Positions 46,612 to 55,054 of a stretch of DNA of 64,000 nucleotides are shown here, one piece after another. Origin of the DNA: Lachnospiraceae bacterium UBA7143 (GTDB lineage Bacteria > Bacillota > Clostridia > Lachnospirales > Lachnospiraceae); NCBI GenBank assembly GCA_002491905.1, contig DKWV01000003.1:15505-79504 (forward strand), written 5' to 3'. A model generated the notes under the pieces. It saw nothing but the letters and a program-made list of their open reading frames with translations. It did not search any database and had not been told where the DNA came from. Made by a program: the position numbers and the translations under genes. Each line of letters opens with the position of its first letter. The first letter of the stretch is position 1.

Positions 46612-46650
46612 TTGCATAATCAGGAATGTTACATTATAATCAAAGTGTAA
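46612..46650 (+). promoter_or_regulatory. Promoter and operator-like dyad of the HxlR gene
   Basis: TTGCAT (46612-46617), 17 bases, TATAAT (46635-46640). TTACA at 46629-46633 and TGTAA at 46646-46650 form an inverted repeat around the -10 box, well placed for autorepression. Confidence 0.65.
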
Positions 46651-46690
46651 GTATCTTTTAGAAACTATTGAAGAAAGAAGGACGGCACGC

Positions 46691-47014
46691 ATGAAAACCA
46701 AAGACGAATTACCCGACTGCCCTGTGGCGACCACCGTGTCGCTGATCGGCAGCAAATGGAAATTATTGATCATTCGAAATCTTCTGACCCGCCCCTGGCG
46801 GTTTAATGAACTGAAAAAAGATCTGGACGGCATCAGCCAGAAGGTGCTGACCGATTCCCTACGCTCTATGGAGGAGGACGGCATTGTCACCCGGACGGTC
46901 TACGCCGAGGTGCCGCCCCGTGTAGAATACGCATTGAGTGAGCTGGGGGAATCCCTGCGCCTGATTCTGGACGCCATGTTGGAATGGGGAAACGCATATA
47001 AAGGGACCGTGTAA
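46691..47014 (+). CDS. HxlR-family transcriptional regulator (107 aa)
   Basis: Small winged-helix dimer. CPVATTVSLIGSKWKLLIIR carries the signature N-terminal Cys, often a thiol or aldehyde sensor in HxlR/YodB/HypR proteins. RPWRFNELKKDLDGISQKVL is the recognition region and GIVTRTVYAEVPPRVEY the wing. Length is typical. A TATAAT promoter with an inverted repeat lies upstream. HxlR genes often control an adjacent reductase, but no obvious target gene is beside this one. Downstream is the convergent htpG terminator region. Confidence 0.94.
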   Translation: MKTKDELPDCPVATTVSLIGSKWKLLIIRNLLTRPWRFNELKKDLDGISQKVLTDSLRSMEEDGIVTRTVYAEVPPRVEYALSELGESLRLILDAMLEWGNAYKGTV

Positions 47015-47074
47015 CCCCCATACGGCTTCTATTAAAAATCCTTTCACCCATCCTTGTTTCTTCCTGCAAAAAGC

Positions 47075-47109
47075 GGCCGCCCGGGTATTGTATCATTTCC
47101 CGGGCGGCC
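47075..47109 (-). terminator. Strong Rho-independent terminator downstream of htpG
   Basis: GGCCGCCCGGG and CCCGGGCGGCC are perfect 11-base arms. In the minus direction they are followed by GCTTTTTGC. The hairpin closes the htpG transcript after a 3' region of about 95 bases. Confidence 0.88.
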
Positions 47110-47114
47110 AATTA

Positions 47115-47193
47115 GTTTACATAATACATATATAAGTTTACATAATGTATTACACTGCTAAGCTTTGCACAATCTCTTCGCGAGTTTACATAA
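47115..47193 (-). repeat. Three copies of GTTTACATAA in the htpG 3' region
   Basis: Exact copies lie at 47115-47124, 47136-47145 and 47184-47193, all in the same orientation, between the htpG stop codon and its terminator. This is the only non-coding cluster of a 10-mer that is scattered through the window. Confidence 0.8.
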
Positions 47194-47205
47194 CTTATCT
47201 ATATC

Positions 47206-49326
47206 TTACTTCGTCAGCATCATCATAATCTCGTTGCTTCTCGCCACAAACTTAGTCATGGCATCCGGCTCGAGGGGCGCCTGCTGCAGCAGCGCCAGAT
47301 CATAGAGCTGCTCGCAGATCATCTTCACATTCTCGCCGTCCTGATGCTCCAGCACATACTGCACAAGCGGGTGGTTCGCGTTTAAAATAAGCGTCTCTCC
47401 CTCCTTGCCGAACATCCCCGTATCCATCCCCGGCATGGAATACATCTTCATCATGTCCTGCATCCTGCGGGACTCCTCGGAGAGCGTAATCATGGAAGAA
47501 ATCTTCTTGTTCTTCAGCTTCTCGATCTTTACCTTGATGGCATCCTTCTTAAGAACCTTCTTCATCAGCTTGGCGATGCTTTCTGCCTGCTCCTCCATCT
47601 CCTTCTCGGCCTTCTTGGATGTCTTTGCCTTAAAGGTATCTGTCAGATCCGCGTCGATACGCTGGAACTTAATGCCTTCGTTTTTCGCCTCAAGCTGTGA
47701 GACAAAGGGCTGGTCAATATTGTGGGTCAGCACCACCGCGTCCATCTTCGCCGCCTTAAACATGTTGATGTACTGGCTCTGCTGTTTTTCGTCGGTCACA
47801 TAGTAGATGATTTTCTCCTTCTTCTCCTCTTCGGAGTCAGAATCATCCCCGCCATCCGCGTTTTCATCCTCCGCCTCACTGCCGTTCTCGTCCACAATCT
47901 CGGCCTCTACCTTCTCGCCGTTTTCATCGACCACTTCGGCCTCTACCTTTTCTCCGTTCTCATCAGTGGCATTCTCCTCCGCCTCGTCGGGATCAATCTT
48001 GTTGACCTCCAGGCACTCCGGCAGCGTCATATAATTGCCATCCAGATTCTTAAAGAGGATGTAGTCCGTCATCTTCTCGCAGAACTTGTCGTCCTTTAAG
48101 CAGCCAAACTTGATGAAAGGACTGATATCATCCCAGTATTTCTCGTACTCTTCCTTCTCAGTCTTACACATGCCGGAAAGCTTATCCGCCACCTTCTTGG
48201 TGATGTACTCACTGATCTTCTTCACAAAGCCATCGTTCTGCAGCGCGCTTCTGGACACATTGAGCGGCAGGTCGGGACAGTCGATCACGCCCTTTAAGAG
48301 CATCAGGAACTCGGGAATCACTTCCTTGATATTGTCCGCGATAAACACCTGATTGTTGTAAAGTTTGATCGTTCCCTCGATAGACTCATACTCCATATTG
48401 ATCTTCGGGAAGTAAAGGATGCCCTTCATATTAAACGGATAGTCCATGTTCAGATGAATCCAGAACAGAGGCTCCTTGTAATCCTGGAAGACCTTGCGGT
48501 AAAACTCCAGATACTCCTCCCTTGTGCACTCGTTGGGGTGCTTTGCCCAGAGGGGCTGTGTCTCATTGAGAAGTTCGGGACGTTTCTTAATCTTCAGCTT
48601 CTGCTCGTCCTCCTCCTTCTCCTTCTTGATCTCCTCCACTACCTCGTCGGTAGGAAGCTTTTCCTGCTCGGTAATGATCTGTGTCTCCGTGGTGTTCGCC
48701 TTGGAGAGATAAATCTCCGTAGGCATGAAGGAACAGTATTTCTTAATGACTTCTTTCGCCTTGTATTCATTACAGAACTCCAGACAGTCTTCGTTTATGT
48801 GAAGGGTAATCTCCGTACCTACCTCGGTTCTCTTCCCCTCCTCCATGTCAAACTCCGTGCCGCCGTCGCAGGTCCAGTGCACCGCCTGCGCACCCTCCTG
48901 CCATGATAAGGTGTCGATTTCCACCTCGTCCGCCACCATGAACGCCGAGTAGAAGCCCAGACCGAAATGGCCGATGATCTGATCCTCGTTTGCCTTGTCC
49001 TTATATTTCTCGATGAAATCCGTCGCGCCGGAGAAAGCGATCTGGTTAATGTACTCCTCCACCTCGTCCGCCGTCATACCGATACCATTGTCGATGAATT
49101 TCAACGTCTTTTCTTCCGGATTGACAATGACCTGAATCTTCGCCTTATAATCATCCGGCAAAGCATATTCGCCCATCATGTCCAGTTTCTTTAACTTCGT
49201 AATCGCATCGCATCCGTTGGAGATCAATTCACGGAAAAAGATGTCGTGATCGGAATACAACCACTTCTTGATAATCGGAAAAATATTATCGCTGTTGATT
49301 GATAAATTACCATGCTTCGCTGCCAT
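47206..49326 (-). CDS. htpG: Molecular chaperone HtpG, Hsp90 family (706 aa) with acidic insertion
   Basis: ATP-dependent chaperone. The GHKL domain is clear: ELISNGCDAITKLK (catalytic Glu and Asn), DNGIGMT, and the GHFGLGFYSAFMVADEV lid. The middle domain has the catalytic-loop region LPLNVSRSALQ, and the end a dimerisation region. Around residues 445-500 an acidic insert carries repeated ENGEKVEAE units and a Glu/Asp-rich run before the YYVTDE strand. It is not part of the usual HtpG and resembles the charged linkers of eukaryotic Hsp90 in composition. I chose ATG 49326 (AAGGAA upstream, MAAKHGNLSIN start). Regulation by CIRCE and a second dyad is visible upstream. Confidence 0.95.
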   Translation of the reverse strand: MAAKHGNLSINSDNIFPIIKKWLYSDHDIFFRELISNGCDAITKLKKLDMMGEYALPDDYKAKIQVIVNPEEKTLKFIDNGIGMTADEVEEYINQIAFSGATDFIEKYKDKANEDQIIGHFGLGFYSAFMVADEVEIDTLSWQEGAQAVHWTCDGGTEFDMEEGKRTEVGTEITLHINEDCLEFCNEYKAKEVIKKYCSFMPTEIYLSKANTTETQIITEQEKLPTDEVVEEIKKEKEEDEQKLKIKKRPELLNETQPLWAKHPNECTREEYLEFYRKVFQDYKEPLFWIHLNMDYPFNMKGILYFPKINMEYESIEGTIKLYNNQVFIADNIKEVIPEFLMLLKGVIDCPDLPLNVSRSALQNDGFVKKISEYITKKVADKLSGMCKTEKEEYEKYWDDISPFIKFGCLKDDKFCEKMTDYILFKNLDGNYMTLPECLEVNKIDPDEAEENATDENGEKVEAEVVDENGEKVEAEIVDENGSEAEDENADGGDDSDSEEEKKEKIIYYVTDEKQQSQYINMFKAAKMDAVVLTHNIDQPFVSQLEAKNEGIKFQRIDADLTDTFKAKTSKKAEKEMEEQAESIAKLMKKVLKKDAIKVKIEKLKNKKISSMITLSEESRRMQDMMKMYSMPGMDTGMFGKEGETLILNANHPLVQYVLEHQDGENVKMICEQLYDLALLQQAPLEPDAMTKFVARSNEIMMMLTK

Positions 49327-49404
49327 TTTTACCACGTTCCTTTCTTTCATAAACCTGCAGATGCGGCGCCTCTTGTGCCCGCTTTTCACACTTTGCAAAC
49401 CCTT

Positions 49405-49429
49405 CTTTCAGGATTTGTTTACCTGAAAG
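49405..49429 (-). promoter_or_regulatory. Inverted repeat over the htpG transcription start
   Basis: CTTTCAGG and CCTGAAAG, perfect eight-base arms nine bases apart, begin three bases downstream of the -10 box. This could be an operator or a hairpin at the very 5' end of the mRNA. Confidence 0.6.
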
Positions 49430-49431
49430 AT

Positions 49432-49460
49432 AGTTTAATACCCCCAAAAAAAGAAGTCAA
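49432..49460 (-). promoter_or_regulatory. htpG promoter
   Basis: Minus-strand TTGACT (49455-49460), 17 bases, TAAACT (49432-49437), about 105 bases before ATG 49326. It lies between the CIRCE element and the CTTTCAGG dyad. Confidence 0.7.
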
Positions 49461-49467
49461 GATAAAA

Positions 49468-49494
49468 TTAGCACTCATTAAAGATGAGTGCTAA
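49468..49494. promoter_or_regulatory. CIRCE element (HrcA operator)
   Basis: TTAGCACTC, nine bases, GAGTGCTAA: an exact match to the CIRCE consensus, eight bases upstream of the htpG -35 box. It is the HrcA repressor site of class I heat-shock genes in Gram-positives. hrcA is not in the window. Confidence 0.95.
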
Positions 49495-49587
49495 TAATTT
49501 GTCTTTTTTATTGATTTTATGCGGGTTCCGGGAATTATAAACTTTTTCTAAACTCCATAATTTTTTCCCGCTCTCTAACATGCACAA

Positions 49588-50673
49588 TCATTTTCGCATG
49601 GCTGAACTGCTACCAAAATACTGAGAATACACCTCAAAGAAATTCTGCGTGGACACTTCCTCATCATGGATAAAGTTCACGCTGTCCCACAGCTCCTCGT
49701 TCAGATTTCTGGTAAACGTGGCAACATAAGCATCATACTCCTGTCCGAAAGCCTCCTCCCGCCTCTGTTCCACAATCTTGATCTTATTGGCGTCCGTCTC
49801 TTCCCGGTCAAAGGTACTGATACACTTAATGATGTGATATCCAAACTCCGTCTCCACCACATCGCTGATTTCGCCCGTTCCCAGATTAAAGGCCGCCGTC
49901 TCAAAAGACTCCTCCATCTCTCCCTTACCGAAAGAGTAAGTCGTCTTGTCGTCCTCGCTGTATTTGCGGATCAGCGCGTCAAAATCCTCTCCCTCTCTCG
50001 CCAGCCGCAGTGCCTCAAGCGCCCGCCTGTGGGCGTCCTGCTTGGCATCCTCCGTGTACTCGATCTTCTTTCCCGTCCCGTCAAGCGCATAGGTCTTGAT
50101 CAGAATATGCTGTACGGTAATGGTGCGGGCCTCGTCATCGCTGATTTCGGGATTGATGTCCTTGATCGTGTACTGGTACATCTTCTCCGCCCGGGCGAGT
50201 TCCGTGTAAAGCGACCTGATGGTCTTCTCGTTGACACCCATCAGCTCGACCTCCCGCTCCCCCAGCGTCTCATAATACGCTTTCGCCGCATTCTCCGCCC
50301 GCGCGCGCTCCTCCTCATCCAGCTCCACCTCGTACTTCTCCGCCATCAGGTTCATGGTCTTGATCTGGGCGATCTGCGCCAGCGCAATATTCTTCACATT
50401 TTCCTCCAGCGTCACCCCGTCCGCAATCGTCTCCCAAATCTCCTTGCCGTACACGCTTTCATAACGATTCTGAATCGTGGTCAGATATACCATCAGTTCC
50501 GGCAGCTTGCAGGAGCTTGTTTCAATCCGAAATATTTCGTCCTTCTCAAATCCCGTGGTCAGCACCACCTTCGTGCCAAACCCCTCCCCGTCACCGCATC
50601 CCGACACTGTTCCAGTTAACATAACTATCAATAATATATATGCTATTACCCTTTTCCAGCTCTCTCTTCCCAT
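49588..50673 (-). CDS. PrsA-like peptidyl-prolyl isomerase lipoprotein (361 aa)
   Basis: Exported foldase. The signal peptide IAYILLIVMLTGTVSGC ends at a lipobox Cys near residue 26, for lipid anchoring outside the membrane. A SurA/trigger-factor-like helical N-region (about 50-180) is followed by a parvulin domain (about 185-300): ITVQHILIKTY, EDFDALIRKYSEDDKTTYSFG, FETAAFNLGTGEISDVVETEFGYHIIK in parts. PrsA proteins help fold secreted proteins and could serve the giant surface protein at the left edge. ATG 50673 begins MGRESWKR. The gene is separate from htpG, with its own intergenic region of 261 bases. Confidence 0.92.
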   Translation of the reverse strand: MGRESWKRVIAYILLIVMLTGTVSGCGDGEGFGTKVVLTTGFEKDEIFRIETSSCKLPELMVYLTTIQNRYESVYGKEIWETIADGVTLEENVKNIALAQIAQIKTMNLMAEKYEVELDEEERARAENAAKAYYETLGEREVELMGVNEKTIRSLYTELARAEKMYQYTIKDINPEISDDEARTITVQHILIKTYALDGTGKKIEYTEDAKQDAHRRALEALRLAREGEDFDALIRKYSEDDKTTYSFGKGEMEESFETAAFNLGTGEISDVVETEFGYHIIKCISTFDREETDANKIKIVEQRREEAFGQEYDAYVATFTRNLNEELWDSVNFIHDEEVSTQNFFEVYSQYFGSSSAMRK

Positions 50674-50756
50674 ACTCCTCCTGCTTTACTGTCTGCATTT
50701 TTTATTATCTACACACTTTATTTTATAATTGTAGCCTTCTTTTCAATACTATAATT

Positions 50757-50888
50757 ATTGTGCAAATAGAATAATCATAAGCAGACCCTTGAAAAACGCC
50801 GGTACTTAGCGAGGTTTTTCGAGCTTAGTACCGTTGCGTTTTGAACGGAGCGCAAGCGCGTCTGCGTTGATTATACTATTTGCACAAT
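50757..50888. repeat. 132-bp imperfect palindromic element with nested hairpins
   Basis: Arms of about 30 bases (50757-50786 and 50860-50888) start with ATTGTGCAAATAG on each strand and end in GCAGAC. Inside, CGGTACTTAGC pairs with GCTTAGTACCG around TTTTTCG. It ends next to the stop codon of the PHP gene. It looks like a MITE or REP-type element sharing ATAAGCAGA with two other places in the window. Confidence 0.75.
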
Positions 50889-50889
50889 C

Positions 50890-51654
50890 TCAACCTATAG
50901 AAATAACCCTCCCACTTTTATCATACCACACTTTCCCATCCGTCATCACATAGTCCTCACCGCCCAGCACCGCCTGCACATAATCCGCCCCCGAGCGCAG
51001 TCTTCTGTGAAAAGCCATGCCGCCGCCGAACAGCGCCGTGGAATGAATGTCCGAGCCCGCACTCATGGGAAATCCATGCTCCCCCGCATAGGTGACAGCC
51101 CTCTTATCAAAAACAGCTTTATCGCGCGGCCCGGAATACCAGTGATGCGCGGCGTTGATCCCCTCCACGCCGTCCACACAGTCCGGGAACAGGCGTACCT
51201 CGGGTATATATGCCTCCTCCCTGTAAGGGTGCGCATGCATCACCAGTCCGCCCGCCCCATGCACCAGCTCGTACTGCTCCTCCACGGTAACATACCGAAG
51301 CTCCGGGTGCATTTTCATCCATGCCTCGTCAATCCCGTACAGCAGAAATTCCGTGCCGTCATAACCGGCCTCATATCCGAAGAAGACATCCAGTCCGATT
51401 TTATCCCCTTCCGCCTTCGCATGTTCATAGCCCTGACAGAACTGGTCCACCCACGCATCCCAGGGAAGGGTCACGTCCACCGCGGTATTGCCTCCCCAGT
51501 TATGGTCTGTCACAAAAATACCGGTATACCCATACTCCTTACAGGCTCGCGCCATCTCCGCCCCGGTGCTTCTCGCACAGGCGCTGGATTCCGACGTATG
51601 CAGATGCGTTTCATACAAATAAGGATACTCTTCCCTTACTGCTGTACTGTTCAT
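50890..51654 (-). CDS. PHP-domain metal-dependent phosphoesterase (254 aa)
   Basis: Polymerase-and-histidinol-phosphatase fold: YETHLHTSESSACARS (HxH, residues about 14-29), FVTDHNWGG (second metal-site region), GYEAGYDGTEFLLYG, VMHAHPYREEAYIP (HxH), and SAGSDIHSTALFGGGMAF with the final Asp/His. Single-domain PHP proteins hydrolyse nucleotides, RNA or phosphoesters; which one cannot be read here. I selected ATG 51654, with GGGGAT upstream. Open reading continues about 52 codons further up but looks non-coding. The PrsA-like gene is about 220 bases downstream, across a palindromic element. Confidence 0.9.
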   Translation of the reverse strand: MNSTAVREEYPYLYETHLHTSESSACARSTGAEMARACKEYGYTGIFVTDHNWGGNTAVDVTLPWDAWVDQFCQGYEHAKAEGDKIGLDVFFGYEAGYDGTEFLLYGIDEAWMKMHPELRYVTVEEQYELVHGAGGLVMHAHPYREEAYIPEVRLFPDCVDGVEGINAAHHWYSGPRDKAVFDKRAVTYAGEHGFPMSAGSDIHSTALFGGGMAFHRRLRSGADYVQAVLGGEDYVMTDGKVWYDKSGRVISIG

Positions 51655-51850
51655 TTTAATCCCCATTCCGAAGCGTTTGCGCAGCAGGGCTGCCCAAATC
51701 TCCCCTGACATTCTCCCCTGTCCATGACCTGAAAAAGGATTAAATTGTATGCCTGTGCATCCCAACCTAATCCTTCCCCATTTTCCTGTCAAAAATCGTC
51801 TCTGTCGCAATTTTCCGTAAAATCAAAAACAATCCCCAGACATCCCCGAC

Positions 51851-52876
51851 TTATTTTATCACATGAATCCATCCCTCGGGCGCGTCGATCCTGCCCATCT
51901 GGATACCCGTCAGAGTATCATACAGTTTCTTCGTGACAGGCCCCATCTCGCTCATGCCGCTGGGAAAAGCGATCTCTTTCCCGTGGTCCACGATCTTTCC
52001 CACCGGGGAGATGACAGCCGCCGTGCCGCAGAGGCCGCACTCCGCAAAATCCTTCACTTCCTCAAAAGCAATTGGACGCTCCTCCACCTCAAGTCCCAGA
52101 TAATCCTTCGCCACCGTCATCAGGGAGCGTCTGGTGATAGAAGGTAAAATGCTGCCAGACTTTGGCGTCACTACCTTGTTGTCCTTCGTCACAAACAGGA
52201 AGTTCGCTCCGCCGGTCTCCTCCACATATTTCCTGCTGCCCGCATCCAGATACATATTCTCATCATACCCTTCCTCATGCGCCGTCACAATGGCATGAAG
52301 ACTCATGGCATAGTTCAGACCGGCCTTGATATGGCCCGTGCCGTGCGGAGCCGCCCGGTCAAAATCGCTCACCTTGATCGTGATCGGCTTCACGCCGCCC
52401 TTAAAGTAAGGTCCAACAGGTGTGGTAAATACTCTGAACTGATACTCCTCCGCAGGCTTCACGCCGATTACCGGTGAGATGCCAAACATATAAGGTCTGA
52501 TATAGAGGGTTGCGCCGGAACCGTAGGGCGGCACATAAGCCTCGTTCACTGACACCACATCCGTCACAGCCTGTATGAAACGCTCCTGCGGAAATACAGG
52601 CATCTCCAGCCGCTTACAGGAATCTTCCATGCGCTGTGCGTTCAGGTCGGGACGGAAAGTCACGATACGCCCGTCCTCGGTGGTGTACGCTTTCATTCCC
52701 TCGAAACAGGTCTGCGCATACTGCAGAACGCCCGCACACTCGTTCATCACGATATTGGCATCCTCTGTAAGCGCGCCATCATCCCATGCGCCGTTTTTAA
52801 AGTTTGCCACAAAGCGCTTGTCCGTCTCATGGTAGCCGAAACCGATATTCGCCCAATCCAGATTCTTTTTTTCCAT
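51851..52876 (-). CDS. ilvE: Branched-chain-amino-acid aminotransferase (341 aa)
   Basis: PLP enzyme of fold type IV, interconverting Leu/Ile/Val and their 2-oxo acids. Visible: WANIGFGYHETDKRFVA, CFEGMKAYTTEDGRIVTFRP, YVPPYGSGATLYIRP, KAGLNYAMSLHA (PLP Lys region, about residue 192), YVEETGGANFLFV, and FAECGLCGTAAVISPVG. Length and pattern match the longer BCAT group shared with eukaryotes. ATG 52876 follows GAGGAG; an ATG 27 bases earlier has the site too close. A good promoter lies just upstream. No other ilv or leu genes are nearby. Confidence 0.95.
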   Translation of the reverse strand: MEKKNLDWANIGFGYHETDKRFVANFKNGAWDDGALTEDANIVMNECAGVLQYAQTCFEGMKAYTTEDGRIVTFRPDLNAQRMEDSCKRLEMPVFPQERFIQAVTDVVSVNEAYVPPYGSGATLYIRPYMFGISPVIGVKPAEEYQFRVFTTPVGPYFKGGVKPITIKVSDFDRAAPHGTGHIKAGLNYAMSLHAIVTAHEEGYDENMYLDAGSRKYVEETGGANFLFVTKDNKVVTPKSGSILPSITRRSLMTVAKDYLGLEVEERPIAFEEVKDFAECGLCGTAAVISPVGKIVDHGKEIAFPSGMSEMGPVTKKLYDTLTGIQMGRIDAPEGWIHVIK

Positions 52877-52932
52877 AATAGCCAACTCCTCTCCCACTTT
52901 CATTTCCTCTGTCGGTTCTTTTTTTATACCTT

Positions 52933-52960
52933 ATAATATACCTTTGTCCTCAAAAGTCAA
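52933..52960 (-). promoter_or_regulatory. ilvE promoter
   Basis: Minus-strand TTGACT (52955-52960), a 16-base spacer and TATTAT (52933-52938). The short leader leaves no room for a T-box. Confidence 0.7.
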
Positions 52961-52981
52961 GTAAGTTTGGGGAAATGCTGA

Positions 52982-54952
52982 TCACAGCACCGCATTGACC
53001 ACTTCGAGGGCAATATCGTAAGCGTAATCCTTGATCGCTTTCTCGCAGAGTCTGAGCATCTTCTTGTCAGACTCCGGCCGCTCGTAGCGTTTCAGCTCCC
53101 GCAGCTTGGCTGCCGCGCTCTCCCCGTCGAAATCGTCCAATCTGGCCGCCAGCTCATGCAGGGCCCTGACCCATTCTTCCTCCGTAATTCTCTCCGCACC
53201 GTCATGTGCAGATGACTGCTCCTGTTTTTCTCCGACATCCTCCGTTTCCAGATATACCCGCAGGCTGTTCCGCATAGCGTTCATCATACTGAACAGAATC
53301 GGAGATCGCACCGTCACGTCCTCAAGCTGTCCCGCCTTTGCCATCTTCTCCAGCTCAAAGGCTTCATCCGCCAGGTCATCCGCACCCACATTCCTGGCAT
53401 TACCCTTCAGGGAATGCACGATAATTGTATAACCGGGCATATCCCCCTTCTGCAAAAAGTCCTTAAGAGCAGTCTCCTTCTCCTGCAAAATGGAGTGGAA
53501 ATCGCGGAGCACCTTGCCGTAAAGCGCCTTGTCGCCGCCCATATATCTGAGACCGTTTCTCAAATTAAAGCCCATCAGATAGAGCTGGCTCTCCCTGATA
53601 TCGAACTCTCCGTCTCCCTCCTCCTGCGTCTGCTCATACTCATCGCTGATATCCCTGTTGTTTGTCAGATAAACCACGTTGTCCGGCAGATACTCGATCA
53701 GCATATTTTCAAATTTATCCGCATCTATGGGCTTCGTCAGATAATCCTGAAATCCCTCTTTCAGGTAAAGCTCCCTTGCTCCCGCCACCGCGTTTGCCGT
53801 CAGGGCAATGACCGGAATATCCCTGGAGGGATTTCCTTCCAGCGCACGAATGGCATGCAGTGTCTGTACGCCGTCCATAACCGGCATCATGTGATCCATA
53901 CAGATCAGGTGGTAAGTCTTTCTCTTAATCAGCTCCAGACACTCTTCGCCACTTGCCGCCACATCGATCTGCAGCCTGGTTCCTTTCAAAAGCCCCTGGG
54001 CCACCGCCAGATTCATGGCATTGTCATCCACAATCAGGATTCTTCCCATAGGCGCAATGAATTTCTCATGGTAATCCTCTATACTCCGCAGACTGTCCTT
54101 GTATTGTTTCTCAAAATCGCCAAGCGGCTCCCTGTCCACTACCTTCTGTACGATTTTGAAGGAAAAAGCGGAGCCTTTGCCGTATACGCTCTGTACTTCC
54201 AGCTTTCCGCCCATCATTTCAATCAGCCGCTGCGTGATAGCCAGCCCCAACCCGGTTCTGTCATCCTTGCTGCGGACTGTGGAATCCATCCGCTGGAAGG
54301 CCTTAAACAGCTTCGGAATGTCTTCCTCCTTGATACCGATTCCCGTATCCTTCACAATCACAAAAATCTCTATGGTATCCTTCTGTAATTCCTTCCAGCT
54401 CATGTGCAGTGTAATCCTGCCCTTCTCCGTATAGCGCACCGCATTGGACAAAAGATTCCCGATAATCTGCCTGATATGTATCTCATCGCCAAATAGCTTA
54501 TAAGGGATATCCTGCGCGATCTCCAGAACCAGATCCAGCTTTTTGCGGCGCTGCTGTACCGATATGCTGTTAATCAGATCATTCAGAAGCGAACTGACGT
54601 CATAAATCCCCTCCGTCAGCTCCATCTTATCCGCCTCCAGCTTGGAGAAATCCAGAATATCGCTGACCAGCGCAAGCAGAATATTGCCCGCCTGCCTGAT
54701 ATCCCGGGCATACTCCTTGACCGCCTCCTCCTGACTTTCCCTCAAAATCAGCTCATTCAGCCCCAGAATCGTGTTGATCGGCGTCCTCAGTTCATGGGAC
54801 ATATTCGCTAGAAAGATATCTCTGGCAAACTCCGCCTTCTCCACTGCGTTCCTGGCCGCCTCCAGCTCCACACTCTTCTGCTGCAGCTGCTCCTTCGCCT
54901 GTGAAAGCTCAGTCCCCTTTTTTGCCGTCGTTTTCTTTGTCTCCTGACCCAT
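52982..54952 (-). CDS. Cytoplasmic hybrid histidine kinase: HisKA-HATPase-REC-HPt (656 aa)
   Basis: No membrane helices or signal peptide. Residues about 10-45 are a coiled coil. The phospho-acceptor His is in FLANMSHELRTPINTILG (about residues 48-65). The ATPase domain has N, G1 (DTGIGI) and G2 (GLGLAIT) boxes. A receiver follows at about 310-430 (RILIVDDNAMNLAVAQG, CMDHMMPVMDG with the phospho-Asp, ALTANAV). The HPt domain (about 480-580) carries VHSLKGNARNVGA. The kinase can therefore run a full His-Asp-His relay, but the window has no cognate response regulator. The sensor input is unclear, perhaps a partner bound through the N-terminal coil. Confidence 0.95.
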   Translation of the reverse strand: MGQETKKTTAKKGTELSQAKEQLQQKSVELEAARNAVEKAEFARDIFLANMSHELRTPINTILGLNELILRESQEEAVKEYARDIRQAGNILLALVSDILDFSKLEADKMELTEGIYDVSSLLNDLINSISVQQRRKKLDLVLEIAQDIPYKLFGDEIHIRQIIGNLLSNAVRYTEKGRITLHMSWKELQKDTIEIFVIVKDTGIGIKEEDIPKLFKAFQRMDSTVRSKDDRTGLGLAITQRLIEMMGGKLEVQSVYGKGSAFSFKIVQKVVDREPLGDFEKQYKDSLRSIEDYHEKFIAPMGRILIVDDNAMNLAVAQGLLKGTRLQIDVAASGEECLELIKRKTYHLICMDHMMPVMDGVQTLHAIRALEGNPSRDIPVIALTANAVAGARELYLKEGFQDYLTKPIDADKFENMLIEYLPDNVVYLTNNRDISDEYEQTQEEGDGEFDIRESQLYLMGFNLRNGLRYMGGDKALYGKVLRDFHSILQEKETALKDFLQKGDMPGYTIIVHSLKGNARNVGADDLADEAFELEKMAKAGQLEDVTVRSPILFSMMNAMRNSLRVYLETEDVGEKQEQSSAHDGAERITEEEWVRALHELAARLDDFDGESAAAKLRELKRYERPESDKKMLRLCEKAIKDYAYDIALEVVNAVL

Positions 54953-55054
54953 ACACGCGTACCCTTCCTTTACAATTCCTTCTACGTTTCAAGTCTGCCC
55001 ATCAACAGTTCAGCCTTCGGCTTTCCTGTTTCTCCCCTCAATAGACTCCTCTTT

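Noticed and set aside
23651..50630. GTTAACATAA and other one-mismatch relatives of the 10-mer (near 5430, 12611, 23646, 50608, 59145, 61022)
   Set aside because: Not counted as copies. Several encode ordinary motifs (such as Val-Met-Leu-Thr-Gly), so only exact matches support the finding.
52904..52981. T-box or leucine attenuator upstream of ilvE
   Set aside because: The leader from the visible promoter is only about 50 bases, with no stem-loop or T-box sequence.
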